A DNA stretch of 64,000 bases from Dioszegia crocea (lineage: Eukaryota; Basidiomycota; Tremellomycetes; Tremellales; Bulleribasidiaceae), in assembly GCA_001600615.1 (NCBI GenBank), contig BCKK01000005.1:1072169-1136168 (forward strand), written 5' to 3'. Made by a program: the position numbers and the translations under genes. The notes under the pieces are model-generated. The model ran no database searches and was not told where the DNA came from. It worked only from the letters and a program-made list of their open reading frames with translations. This document shows positions 11,021-21,653 of this stretch, one piece after another; within the stretch, counting starts at the first letter, position 1, and every line of letters begins with the position of its first letter.

Positions 11021-14000
11021 ATGGCCGAGATAGAGGCGCAGGTCGATGTGAGATTTACCCTACCTTTCTCCCCCTTTCATATGGGCTTTCGACATCTTAT
11101 TTTGTGTATAATACTGACGTGGTCTAGTCGCTCGAGCTTCGCGATGGCGTCCATGAGCTATTGAGATCAAGAGAAGAAGGCATTAAGTGAATTTCTTCTC
11201 CTCTCCTGACCTGAACACTTGTTGATGACTTTCAGGCACCTTCGCGCTCAGCACAATGCCGCTCTTCGAGGATTATACTCTCTCATTACGCGCCCACCAC
11301 TTCCCGGATCATCATTCCCCAATGTGGACATGGAAGATGTCGGAAGCGAAGCCAACGATGTTGATGGCTTTGAGGCCTGGCGAGCCAGCCACTCGCTGGA
11401 GCAGCTTGGCGGGTCTCAAGGTTCGATATCAAATCTGATTCTGCCTGATCTTCCACCACTATCACCTCCGCCTAGCTCTACGGTCTTTCCGGACGAGATA
11501 AATCAATCAGTCGCAGGACCTTCATCTTTATCTGCTTCACTCCCCATCCCTGCATCGATCATCAACAACAAACGAGCTATATCCCCTTCGTCACCCCAAC
11601 ATGCGGGTCCCTCGGCACCTAAGCGGCCTCGGGTCCGTACTCCACAGGCGCCTACTCCCCCTCCTGAATCACCGCCGGCAGTGATGAACCCGAATGATCT
11701 CTTTGCCCTGCGACGCCCATATTCTCCCGTCATCCGTGCAACGGTTCCAGATTGGATACCCTTGGAGAATTATCGCCCGGCCTCTACACCACCAAAGACT
11801 CCGCCGACTATCCCCATGCCACTCTCAACGGCCTACACGTCGACCGTTCTTCCCCTCCCGCCTATACCTACCGCACAACCCCATCGTCGACTCAAGAAGA
11901 AGGACGATATTCAGGGCATCACGAAGCTATACGCCCAATTCGCCGTCAATCCGCTATCCGATGCTATGCGGAAATCCAGCAAGTGTATCCTGACGAATGA
12001 TTGGCGTATCGCGACGCAGGAGTTGAGGCATATCCGGGCAATGGAGAGGATAGAGGCGAAGAAGGCAGAGGGGCGATGGAGTCTGCGCCAGCCAAAGAAG
12101 GGCCGGGGAGTCGCGGTAGCCAAGGCTCATTGGGACTATTTGCTGGAGGAAATGGTACGTCTACTTTCACAGTATTGTAAAGCAATGATAGCTGACCCGA
12201 TAGCAATGGCTCAAAGAGGACTACTCGGAAGAAAGGAGATGGAAGCGTATGCTCGCGCTAGAATTCGCCTACCAGGTCGTAGAGTGGCATCTTGCCAGCC
12301 CAGAAGAGAAGGCAGAAAGTATGGTCGGAGGAAGAGGTTGGGGCGCATCTCGAGATCAGGCGATTCCAGGATACTCAGGTCCACCGCGGGACTTTTCGCG
12401 GATGAGGGGCGAGTCACATGCAGCGGAGGACGATGTCGAGATGCTGGTCCTGCCCGATACCGAGGATGCGTTATTGGGAGAGAGGGGACAAGCAGGAGCT
12501 GTGCTTGACAGTATGACGGATGTGGACGAGGGGGTCAAGGAGAAGGAGGCAGAGGAAGAGGAAGAGAAGGCGAAGGTAGCGGAGAAGGAGGTAGACAATG
12601 TGGCCTTGGCAGCTGGCAAACCATCAGCATTAGCAGGCAAAGCGACAGAGCCTGTGCCTGCCATCACGGTTGAAGGGGAAGCCGATGCCGATGGAGAAGC
12701 AGATGCGGACGGGGAGGCGGATGCGGAAGGTGAGGCGGATGCAGATGGGGAAGTCGACGATACGCCAGTCGGGGGAGTCATTGGCTTAGCGGACATACCT
12801 ACAGCCCAAACCTCCGTACCTGCCATCAAAGCCGAAGGGGCCGAGGTAGACGGAGGTGAAGAGGAAGAACCCCCCGCCGAACCGATTTCCGAGCGCAAGG
12901 ACACCGTTCTCCCAAACGGAATGATCCTCAACAGGCGATTCTCAACAGTCGACGAATTGATGGTGGCTCGTAAACCCCTCCTTGGCCTGTCACTCACCGA
13001 AGCATCCGTCGATCTCGGATCTTTACCTTATCCCACCACTTCCAAAACCATCAGCCCCGAAGTATTCGAGCCCTCCTCCCCTCCCCTTTTTACCGACCTC
13101 TTCCCTGATCTCGGGATCTATGATGGGCCTCATCCACCACAAGATGGTAAAACTGCCGATCGGCTCGACGAGGGCTATACATTCGGCCATCGGATAGCCC
13201 ACACATCCCGCCTGATGGACATTCGGCCTGTCTTCGTCTCAACGATTAAGCCTGCCCAGCATGCCTTTTCGGGCGAATGGGATCTGGCAGTTGGGCCTTT
13301 CTACGAGGACCCCAGGGGATCCACTACCGTAGCGCCGGAAGTCCTCGCGTCTAAGTCGAGCGTCTTTACGGGTCGAGGCATTAGACCTCCAAATGCCTCG
13401 CAGTCGCTCGTGCAGCCCACACCGACGGCCCAGCATCTCCGGACGCCCCTGGTGTGGACGGACGAAGAGGACAAGGTGCTCGTCCGACTCATCACTACGT
13501 ACCCCTACAACTGGAGTCTTATTGCCGATTCCTTCAACTCGGAAATTGTCGTCATCCCCACCGAGAAGCGGTCGGCGTACGACTGCTGGGAGAAGTGGTA
13601 CTACAAGTGGGGTCCGGGTAAAGGGCAGACCCGTCCTGATCCGCCCGGTAGTGCCAAATCCAGTGCTGTCCCTGGTTCAGCTGGCCCACCTTCGTCTACC
13701 CTCACTCCTGCTCCCGGCTCAGCGTCAGGCGCATCTGCCTCTGTCCCGCCGTCGGCCGCCGCGGGACCTAGCCGGCCGATCAAAACCCCCCTTGCGACTC
13801 CAGGAGGCATCGCCGTGCCTACTCTGCCACCCTCTTCAGCTGGAGGCGAGACGAACGGGGAAGGTCCTCCACCGCCCGGTCTGTCAAAGAGAGAAGCGAG
13901 AGCCGCGAAGAACAAGTATGAGGGGTCAAAGAAGGCGGTCAGGCATCAAGTGCTATTCGATGCGATGCGTAGACTATCCAGGCGGAGAGAGCAGAATAAG

Positions 14001-15386
14001 CTGAAGGCGAATCGTGAGTTGGCTTGTTGATTGATGAGCCGGCGCGGACTGATGAATTCTAGAACAAGTACAACGGACTATCAACGTACACGAAAGTCAC
14101 GCGACCTACGCTATGGCGCACATCCTCACACCGATGGAACTGGTCGAAATGAGGTTTCAGCGAGAAGTGGCGGCCAACCGATTGCGACAACAGCGGATCG
14201 CCACTGATGCAGCTCGCCAAGACCAAATGCGTCAACAACAGCAGGCGCAAATGATGGCGGCGCAGTCGGCTCAGCAGCAGCAATTACGAGCTGCTGCTCA
14301 AGCTGCCGCAAACTCGGGACAGGCGGCAGGCGGCAATGTGGCAAATGGCCGCGTGGGTCCACCGGGTGGTCAGGGCGTCCCCAACATGCCGACGGCCAGC
14401 CAGCAGCAATTGCTTACGGCCGTCGCAGCTGCGAATTCTGTTCACAATCGACAAGCGTCAGCGAATGGCGGTGGCTCCGGCGCGGCTGGCAGTCCTTCGG
14501 TTCGACCTCTACCTACACCCCAACTCCAAAATTCGCAATTAGCCCCAAATCAAGGCCAGGCTGGTCCACAATCCGCTCAGGTGCAGCAGCAGATACAGAT
14601 GCTTCAGGCACAACAGCTTGCAGCTCAGCATGCCCAGGTCCAAGCTGCTGCTGCCCATGCACAGCACGCACGGGCCGGATCTCACCCTTCCCGCCCACAG
14701 GGTATCAATCTCGGCGAGAACCCTACTCTCCCTGCCCAATCGGTATCCCCCTTCGCTGCGCCTGGCCTCGAGCTCTCCAACGGTGCAGGCGGCCAAGACG
14801 GTTCACCGGCAATGCACCACTCTTCCCCCCAGCTCCAGGCGGGTGGGCTGATGAATCGCGGTCCTGGCATGCCACTCGGTCATCCTCAGGCCTCGCACCT
14901 CCGTATCCCGAGTAACGGGAGTCAAGGATCGCCTCAAATGTCTTCACCCTCCGTCCCTCCACCTATGCCGCAGCAGCAGCATATGCAGGGACAGCAGCAA
15001 TATCAGGGCGGGAGCAATCTCACCAATACGCCGCTGGTTCAGGCTATAATCCAACAGATCCATCAGAGCGGGCAACAGCCTACGACGGAGAACATAAAGG
15101 CTATGCATGCGCATATCCTGAAGCAGGTGAGTTGTATGGCGTGAGTTGAAGAATGCGAGTCTGACATTGAGTAGCAAACACAAGCCCAACAACAGCAGAT
15201 GGGACAATCTTCTAATTTGGGCATGCAAAACAACCCTAATGCGGTGAGTAGAGGACATAGAGTGGTTGGACATTGAACGCAGTAATGCTAATATGATAGG
15301 CCCAATTTGCTCGATCTCCGAGTGTGCAATCCGTACAATCCCAGGCTCAAGCGGGTGCGAGAGGGAGTCCCAAGCCGAGTCAGTGA
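11021..15386 (+). CDS. VID21: NuA4 histone acetyltransferase scaffold Vid21/Eaf1 (HSA + SANT)
   Basis: Seven exons: 11021-11047, 11128-11186, 11236-12154, 12204-14013, 14063-15126, 15175-15243 and 15300-15386; 1344 residues. Eaf1/Vid21 is the scaffold that assembles the NuA4 histone H4/H2A acetyltransferase. The HSA helix, which binds actin and Arp4, lies around residues 305-365 and spans the third intron (KAHWDYLLEEM joined to QWLKEDYSEERRWKRM). A Myb/SANT domain lies around residues 750-805 (LVWTDEEDKVLVRLI ... WSLIADSFNSE ... DCWEKWYYKWGPG). Between them is an acidic region with an 18-bp tandem repeat, and the C-terminal quarter is Gln/Ala-rich. A nine-codon first exon is typical of this locus type. 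All phases agree. Confidence 0.93.
12678..12752 (+). repeat. 18-bp in-frame minisatellite inside VID21
   Basis: About four degenerate copies of an 18-bp unit encode the repeated hexapeptide EADADG/EADAEG in the acidic region between the HSA and SANT domains. The unit is a multiple of three, so copy-number change would not break the frame. Confidence 0.85.
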
Positions 15387-15847
15387 GAAGGGCAGGAGTG
15401 ATGGATCGAAAGTTGTTCAAATATTCAATTAGTTGTCGATCGCTTGATGGTGTATGGTGCCTGAGATCTCTAGCGGAATGCTATGGCGTGATTTGTGCAA
15501 CTCTCTTGGCGCAGGACATTTTGCCACCTTCTACCCATCAACTTCCCTTGCACTCGATCCAATATCTTTGCCAAGCAGGTTCATCACCACTGGCCCTCTA
15601 TGATAATGGTCCGGCAACCAAGCAATTTGACCCGGCAAGAGCGCCACTCGCACCTTCTGACTAAGATTTGGCGTCACGCAGTGCGATTAATTGCGTCTTT
15701 GATTCTGATGTAGACGTTTATCGCCTATCGCTTATATACTGAGCATCCCATTACCATGGATGTAAAATATTCCTATAGACATCAAGTGCCTCCCTCAGCT
15801 TGCTGGGCTTATCCAATTCTTCACACTAGCCGGACACACAGATCAAG
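15387..15847. other. intergenic region between VID21 and the MFS gene
   Basis: A tandem-orientation gap of 461 bp. It should hold the VID21 3' UTR and the MFS promoter. I see no further gene. Confidence 0.55.
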
Positions 15848-17654
15848 ATGTCCGATTTAGATCACAAAAATGTCGATCATTTCGCGCCCCCTACATCGGA
15901 GGAGGAGGCAGTCCTACTTCAGCGCGACTGGACGGTAGAAGAGGAGAGCAGGGCGAAGAGAAAGTGAGTCAGATCTTCTGCAGTCTGATCTCTACCATGC
16001 TGATCTCGCAGGTTGGACTTCATCATTATGCCCATCCTCACTCTGGGTTTCTTCTGTCTTCGTGAGTCTAGCTTTGCGCTATGTGGATCTTCAGCTGATT
16101 AGGCAGAACTCGACAGGGGAAATATCGCCAACGCCCTCACCGACAGATTCATGCCTGACCTTGGCATCAATCAGGACCAATTCAACGTCGGACAGCAAAT
16201 GTTATCGCTGGGTATCGTTCTATTCGAGGTCCCCGCCAACATGTGCCTTTATCGCTTCGGTCCAGGACGCTGGTTGACGCTTCAACTCTTCCTCTTCGGC
16301 ATAGTCTCAACTTTCCAAGCTTGGCAGACGGACTATGCCTCCTTCATCGTCACTCGGCTTCTTCTGGGAATCACCGAGTCTGGCTTCATCCCTGGCGGTC
16401 TCTGGACACTATCTACTTGGTATACTCGAGAAGAGACTGCAAAGCGAGGTAAGTCAAAGCGACGTTCCTGATCCTCTTTAGTGCTGACCATCAGTCATGT
16501 TCTTCTACTTTGGGAATCAGTTCGGCCAGGCTTCGTCGAAACTCATCGCCTACGGTATTCTACACATGCGAGGCGTCGGCGGTAAACCGGGATGGTTCTG
16601 GCTTTTCGTCTTGATGGGCGGCTTCACCATTCTCAGCGGCTTCGCCTTCGGTCTCCTCCTTCCCGACTCATTCAAGAACCCTACTTCCACCTTCTTACCC
16701 CGCCGCAAATTCTTCACCGAGCGGGAACTCCACATCCTGCAGACGAGGGTGTTGATAGATGATCCAATGAAGGGGAAGAAGAAGTCTCATATCGGCCTCG
16801 GAGCTTTCAAGAAGGCGGTGAGTAGTCTCTCACTCTAGATCAGAATTTAGCTGATCATTAGTTCGGCTATTGGCGACTCTGGGTTCACCTCTTCATCAGC
16901 TTCTGCAACAACGGGCCGCAAAGAGCTTTCGACACCTACTCCCCTACCATCGTATCATCTTTTGGCTTCGCCGACTTGCAATCTAACGCCTTGGCCAGTG
17001 TGGGGTTCTTCATTCAAATCCCCGTCTCCTACGTCTTCAGCTACGTGTCTGACCACTTGTAAGTTTGCTCAGATCATCTTTCTCTGGCATTTGCTGATGA
17101 GTAGTAATCTGCGCGGTCCCACCGTGATGCTCGGCCTATTCTGCCACCTTATCGGCTACGTGCTCAACCTAGGCTTCACTGCCCTAACCAACCGTAACGT
17201 TCGATACTTTGGTGTCGTCTGGACTCAAGTCTTCGGCACCTTCTCGCATCCACTCAACATCGCTTGGATGTCCTTGACAGCTCGGGATTCGGAGGAGCGT
17301 GCTCTTGCTATGGCAATGTAAGTCTGATCCGCTCATCCTATACTCTTGCCTTTGTGCCAGGAGCGTGCTGAAGCTGTCAGGGTCATTATGGGCGCAAACA
17401 CTGCTGGGATATATGGCGCTCAGATCCTCCGAGCCGACGACAGGCCCTTATACCGCCGAGGATTCAGCATCAACATTGCAATCCTCTTCGTCGCCATCTC
17501 CCTGGCGGCAGTCCGGTTCATTGACGACCTTCGGACACGTCGGAAGCAGCGAGCACTCAACAAGCTGGACTCAGAGACCAGTAGTCAGAGCGGAGAGGCG
17601 GTGGTGCCGAGTGATGTGCAGCCTAGTCCGTTCCTCGATGAGGTGAAGAAGTAA
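15848..17654 (+). CDS. MFS transporter, Dal5/anion:cation symporter family
   Basis: Seven exons: 15848-15963, 16012-16061, 16107-16448, 16495-16817, 16862-17058, 17105-17317 and 17381-17654; 504 residues with about 12 membrane segments. The family signature is clear: KLDFIIMPILTLGFFCLQLDRGNIANA in TM1, then a TESGFIPGGLW helix, and a final GANTAGIYGAQILRADDRPLYRRGF before TM12. Members take up allantoate, nicotinate, pantothenate, dipeptides and similar organic anions across the plasma membrane; the substrate cannot be told from sequence. For the last intron the acceptor at 17380 is needed; the nearer AG at 17360 would throw TM12 out of frame. No neighbour suggests a pathway. Confidence 0.9.
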
Positions 17655-17719
17655 TGATACGGTGACCTTCTTTTAATTGTACGATCTATAGATGCAGTTC
17701 TTTCACGACTCTAGATAGG

Positions 17720-18646
17720 TCACTCGCCAGAGACCGTGTAAGGGAATAACTCCCTGGCGCGATGCGCGACAAGATTTTCACCTTGGAGTATCTCCCTCAC
17801 AACTTTTACCAAACCGACGCCCAGCGCTCCTTCCGCTCCCTCTCCAGAACGACCACGACAATCGGGTGCGACGCTTCTTCACCAAGCCCGACAGTCGTAC
17901 AGTCAAGCTCGACACCGCTCGCCTTGTCTTATCCCTTGTTGAGATGTATCAGAATGTCTTGGTAAATTTGAGGAGATGTGAGTACGGTCAGATTCTATCA
18001 GTGCTCTCAAGCTGAACTACCAGTCCAAGCAGCAGGAACGGAAGTCAGTGCAGAGCCCACCGAGCATTCATACACCGAGGCCGACGCCACTATCCTATCC
18101 GACTTCATCTCCTCCATCCTCGATTGGGATCTTCAGCTAGACTCCTCTCTCGTTAAAGAGCGACTTAGCAACCTGCCCACTCTCGCACGAAAACGCTTTG
18201 ACAAGCTCGGCTGGGGGTCCATCGCATCCCCTTCAACATTCCCCGTCAAAGTCTCCCCTGACATCGTCCAATCGGTCCGAAACATCCACCCCCGCCGATC
18301 CACCGGCCGCACTGCAAACGCCAACGCCCCAATCCCCTCCCTCTCCAATGCCCAGCCTACCGCAGACGACACCCCCGCGCCATCCCGCTCTTCCCGAAAA
18401 CGCAGAGCCGCCAGCGTCCTTGTCCCTGAGTCTTCCTCTCCCTCATCCAAAGACTCCCCCCGCAAGCCCATCAACCGCAATCCAACCTATGCCTCGAGCC
18501 CTGAAGGCTCCCCCGCTCCTGGTGCGCGCGTTTCACCTGGCCCCTCTTCTCTTGACTCGTCCACTCTTGGCATCGCCCGAGTTCTATCCCCAGTCGCCGC
18601 CGCCTGGCACTGCTCCTCCTCCGGCTCCTTCTCCTTCTCGACTTGA
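17720..18646 (+). pseudogene. 5'-truncated open reading frame of unknown function
   Basis: An open frame without a start codon runs from just after a TAG near 17717 to about 17976. A well-formed intron (donor GTGAGTACGG, acceptor ACTACCAG near 18023) joins it to a second exon ending at 18646. Conceptual product includes FFTKPDSRTVKLDTARLVLS and, after the intron, ILSDFISSILDWDLQLDSS and a basic Ser/Pro-rich tail. I recognise no family. No ATG exists in this frame before the intron, and the MFS gene ends only 65 bp upstream, so the 5' end appears lost. The 3' end overlaps the last helicase exon on the opposite strand (18487-18646). It could instead be a gene with an exon I missed. Confidence 0.4.
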
Positions 18647-20119
18647 TCTCCTCCAGCATTGCTCTCGCCGTCTATGACCTCCCCTGCCATACGACCTGAG
18701 ACCCGCGGAAGATGCCGCCTCCCCTCTTCACTTGTTCTCTTCCCCCCCACATTCCCCTGGACCGATGCCATATCCTCCAGCACTCCGCCCCTGCCTACCC
18801 AGCTAGTCGCCCACATTATCTTCTTTTCCTTGTACCGCTTATACACTTCTGGGCCGTTACTGGTTTTCAAGCCCCAGGCGAGGTCGTAACCCAACACCCG
18901 CCGCTTGCCCAGTCTCCGAGTCCATGATCTGATCTATCAGCTTCATTCGTCAATGAGACTTAGGCCTGGAGCCGTATTGATTGGCAGGCCAAACGTCCGA
19001 GACGAACTCACATTGTATCCTCGACCCCTTCGCTGGCCTGCGCGGCTACTTCCAAAAGTTCGCCAACATCCTCCGCCGATAAATCCGACCACACAAACTC
19101 TTCCAGAATACTCTCTCTGACTTCATCGCTGCCTGGAACGCCCTGGCGATCGCAATCACCCGCGGATCTTGCCTGCCAGCGATAGTCATGGTTGCGAAAT
19201 CCGCGGGGATGGGGGGAGGAGCGGGATGTGGACCGGTCTGGGAGATGTGAGGGGTGGAAACGGCCTGGATCGATGAGGTAGAGGGAGGTAATTGAGATGA
19301 AGGCGGGGCTTGCACCGCAGGGAATGTATGAGATGGGTTGAGCAAGTCGCCGGGCGCAGGCATGATCCACCGCCCGACTACAGTCGTTGGCTTATGCTCA
19401 AAGCCATTCTTGCTCAGGTGCTTTTCGAAGTACCCGCAGAACTTGGCGCCGAGGATCAAGCAAGTTGAGACGTTACCGTAAAGAAACCCAGTGAGGATGC
19501 TCCGCAGGCAGTGCGCGTTCGGGTCGCAGAATTGGCGCATAGCGTTACTCCTGATGAGCTTGTTGTCGAGCGGGGTTGGCTTCGCGTGCTGGTTCCAAGG
19601 GAAGACAGTCACACCCGCCCGTGCCGCCACTGTCGAGCTCCGTCCTGCTCTGCCCACCATCTGCATGAACTTCATGAGGTCCAACGGCTGGAATGCCAAG
19701 ATGACATGAGCCAGATTGGGTATGTGAACTCCGGCACACCAGGTCGACCCCCCCACCCCGATTGATACATCCCCACCGATGAGTTGCAGCAGAGCCGCCG
19801 CGCCAACCTCTTCCAGCCCATTATCGCCCGAGGGTGCCTTGTCCCCGTTTCGGCTGTCCTTTCGATAAATAGGGACGATCGAGACGTCATGCACCTCGCT
19901 GAGGATGTGGGCGATGGCATCACCGGATGTCCTTGAATCGACGATGACAAAGACCTGATCGGATTCCTCGAGGATGGTGGCATAGAGGTTTTCGATGTAC
20001 GACTTGATGCTGCGGGCGAGACGGAGGATGTCCATACGCTGGCCAAAATTGAAAGCAGACCATGGCACATGGTCGGGCGCATGAGGCAAGGGGGGGACCA
20101 CCCCTACCTCCTTGTCGAT
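18487..20119 (-). pseudogene. 3' remnant of a RecQ-like superfamily 2 DNA helicase
   Basis: A frame open from about 20128 to 19046 encodes the C-terminal helicase lobe: motif V-like GGSTWCAGVHIPNLAHVILAF and motif VI QMVGRAGRSS. The ATPase lobe (Walker A, DEAH) is missing; the frame meets a stop upstream, inside a foldback repeat. Downstream, a second frame (open 19370-19008) and an intron (donor at 19011, acceptor at 18929) lead into a convincing C-terminal exon (ISWTRRLGKRRVLGYDLAWG...), ending at 18487. Reaching it from the helicase frame needs a one-base shift somewhere in 19046-19370 or an intron I cannot place. Related RecQ-like genes are often multicopy or subtelomeric in basidiomycetes. 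I read this as a decayed copy. Confidence 0.6.
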
Positions 20120-20128
20120 ACATAGATC

Positions 20129-20207
20129 TTAAGCTCGTGCCAATCCGTCCAAGCCTTAAGCTCGTGCCAATCCGTCCGACGAGGCTTGGACGATTGGCAC
20201 GAGCTTA
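20129..20207. repeat. compound direct and inverted repeat at the broken end of the helicase
   Basis: A 22-bp unit (TTAAGCTCGTGCCAATCCGT, then CC) occurs twice in direct orientation at 20129-20150 and 20156-20177. A third, inverted copy lacking one C lies at 20188-20207. AGATCT sits just outside on both sides (20125-20130 and 20211-20216). The single strand would fold into a stem of about 20 bp or more. Confidence 0.85.
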
Positions 20208-20393
20208 CATAGATCTCGAAAAGAAGTATTGGGAGAAGTATGATGTCAAGATGAACAGAGAGGCGGTGGCGAGCGCGGCGCCAGCGAAAAAGTGACACCA
20301 AGGGGGATAACGTAATGCCTTGAGGATAGACGTCTTAGACCATGCAAGATAGTCGTGATTGGAAGCTCAACTATCGCTCCCCCTAAGTCAGCT

Positions 20394-21214
20394 ATGACAA
20401 GAGGTCGCACAGTCGACAAGACGATCCAGCCTTCTCGTGCACTAGCCCAACAAAGAGACTACAGGGCTAGAAAGGCCGCGCGAATTGTGAGTGAGCGTCG
20501 CTTGATGGCGCCCATCTTCTGATCGTCTCGGTGGGCCAAGCTGACTTTCATCAGGAATGTCTGGAAGAGGAAGTTGCCCATCTTCGGGAGGAGAACGCGG
20601 CGCTAAGAGAGGATCTCCGGGCTGCGCGACTGGGGACTGCGCAAGGGGACGATCAGTTGGGGAGATCAATCGTTGAGATCCGACAACATCTTCTTCGAGC
20701 TCTTGATACGGTCAATCAGCTGGATGCCGGTCCTGCCCTCGGGCTCGGCGCGTCGTCATCTACAAGACGCGCTGAACCTACCTTGCCCCCCTCTGCTCCA
20801 TACTATCCGGCTCAGCCACATTCACAGCTCGTCAACCCAGAGCAACACCCATCTTTGACGCCCGAACAACTCCAGCCGCCGTCATTCCCCATCGCCGCAT
20901 CAGCTAGTGAAAGCCAGGCAGGGCAATCCCCTTCTCGTACGTCGGTACCCGATACGCCTTGCTGCGGAGGTATCGTCGACTGTGCCCCGCCTCCACCTAC
21001 TCTCAATTCGACCATATCCCCCTCTTGCGGAACTAGAGCTCCCTCGGCGGAAGCCATGTACGACGCAGACTGCTGCGGGGGCGTGTTTGATTGCTCGCAT
21101 CTACCTCCGGTAGACGACAGTCTGGTAGTGACGGAGGAGACGAGGGCGCTGTCTCATTGTCGGACAGAGGAAAGATCCAGGGGTGTCAATCCGAATTTGA
21201 AAAGCGGACATTGA
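20394..21214 (+). CDS. bZIP transcription factor with two CCGGxxDC cysteine motifs
   Basis: Two exons, 20394-20486 and 20555-21214, give 250 residues. The intron splits the bZIP: basic region ALAQQRDYRARKAARI, then the heptad leucine zipper ECLEEEVAHLREENAALRED. The basic region resembles fungal Yap/HapX-type bZIPs rather than Gcn4. Downstream is a Ser/Pro/Gln-rich region with two near-identical cysteine motifs, TPCCGGIVDCAPP and ADCCGGVFDCSHLPP, plus single cysteines. Paired Cys motifs in fungal bZIPs commonly sense iron, metals or thiol stress; that role here is inference. A plausible further exon lies at 21279-21465 (see separate entry). The gene begins about 100 bp after the foldback repeat, so its promoter borders the decayed helicase patch. 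Confidence 0.8.
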
Positions 21215-21278
21215 GCCCAGCCCTCGTGAGTCGTGTTTCCACCTCATGCTGGAGTGTATAGTTTCTGACGCCGTTTAG

Positions 21279-21465
21279 TATCTGGCTCTCCGCGATATTC
21301 ACGCCGGTTGACTTGATGAATAACCGGACCGACAAAGACCTCAGACTCGATCCTCCACCAGAGATCTGGGCGGAGAGTGGTCTCTGGAAGGCGCTTCATA
21401 CGTTTGGATCAGAAGGCTACGATAGTTATCAGGGAGGACCAATGCCCCTGCGGCACGTACAGTAA
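21279..21465 (+). other. candidate extra 3' exon of the bZIP gene
   Basis: After a donor-like CTCGTGAGT (21223-21231), a CTGAC branch-like site and the acceptor TTTAG (ends 21278), a 187-nt open stretch reads IWLSAIFTPVDLMNN ... SYQGGPMPLRHVQ and ends in TAA. It is in phase with the bZIP exon, but the bZIP frame has a TGA at 21212-21214, eleven bases before the donor. Either the gene ends at that TGA and this is chance, or an unseen splice avoids the stop. Confidence 0.3.
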
Positions 21466-21653
21466 AGGATATAAAGGCCTTGAACTCGCGGTGCGTCAGA
21501 GGATGTAACTCTCAAAGGGGATGATGTCGTCCGAGAGTTGTAGGTTTCGGTCAGTTCTTGAGTGTAATCTATGGATGCCCTGTTAGGATTCACCGTATGG
21601 GGCGAAGTCCAAGTCAGCTTGGACGTGTCGGTTGTGAACGTATAGTACACAGG

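Noticed and set aside
12356..12997. 213-residue minus-strand open frame
   Set aside because: It is the antisense shadow of the VID21 acidic repeat region, kept open by GC-rich codon bias; it is low-complexity Ser/Ala/Thr.
20062..20295. 77-residue plus-strand frame ending YWEKYDVKMNRE...
   Set aside because: It runs through the foldback repeat and the helicase antisense; only its last 25 residues look protein-like, and no upstream exon could be found.
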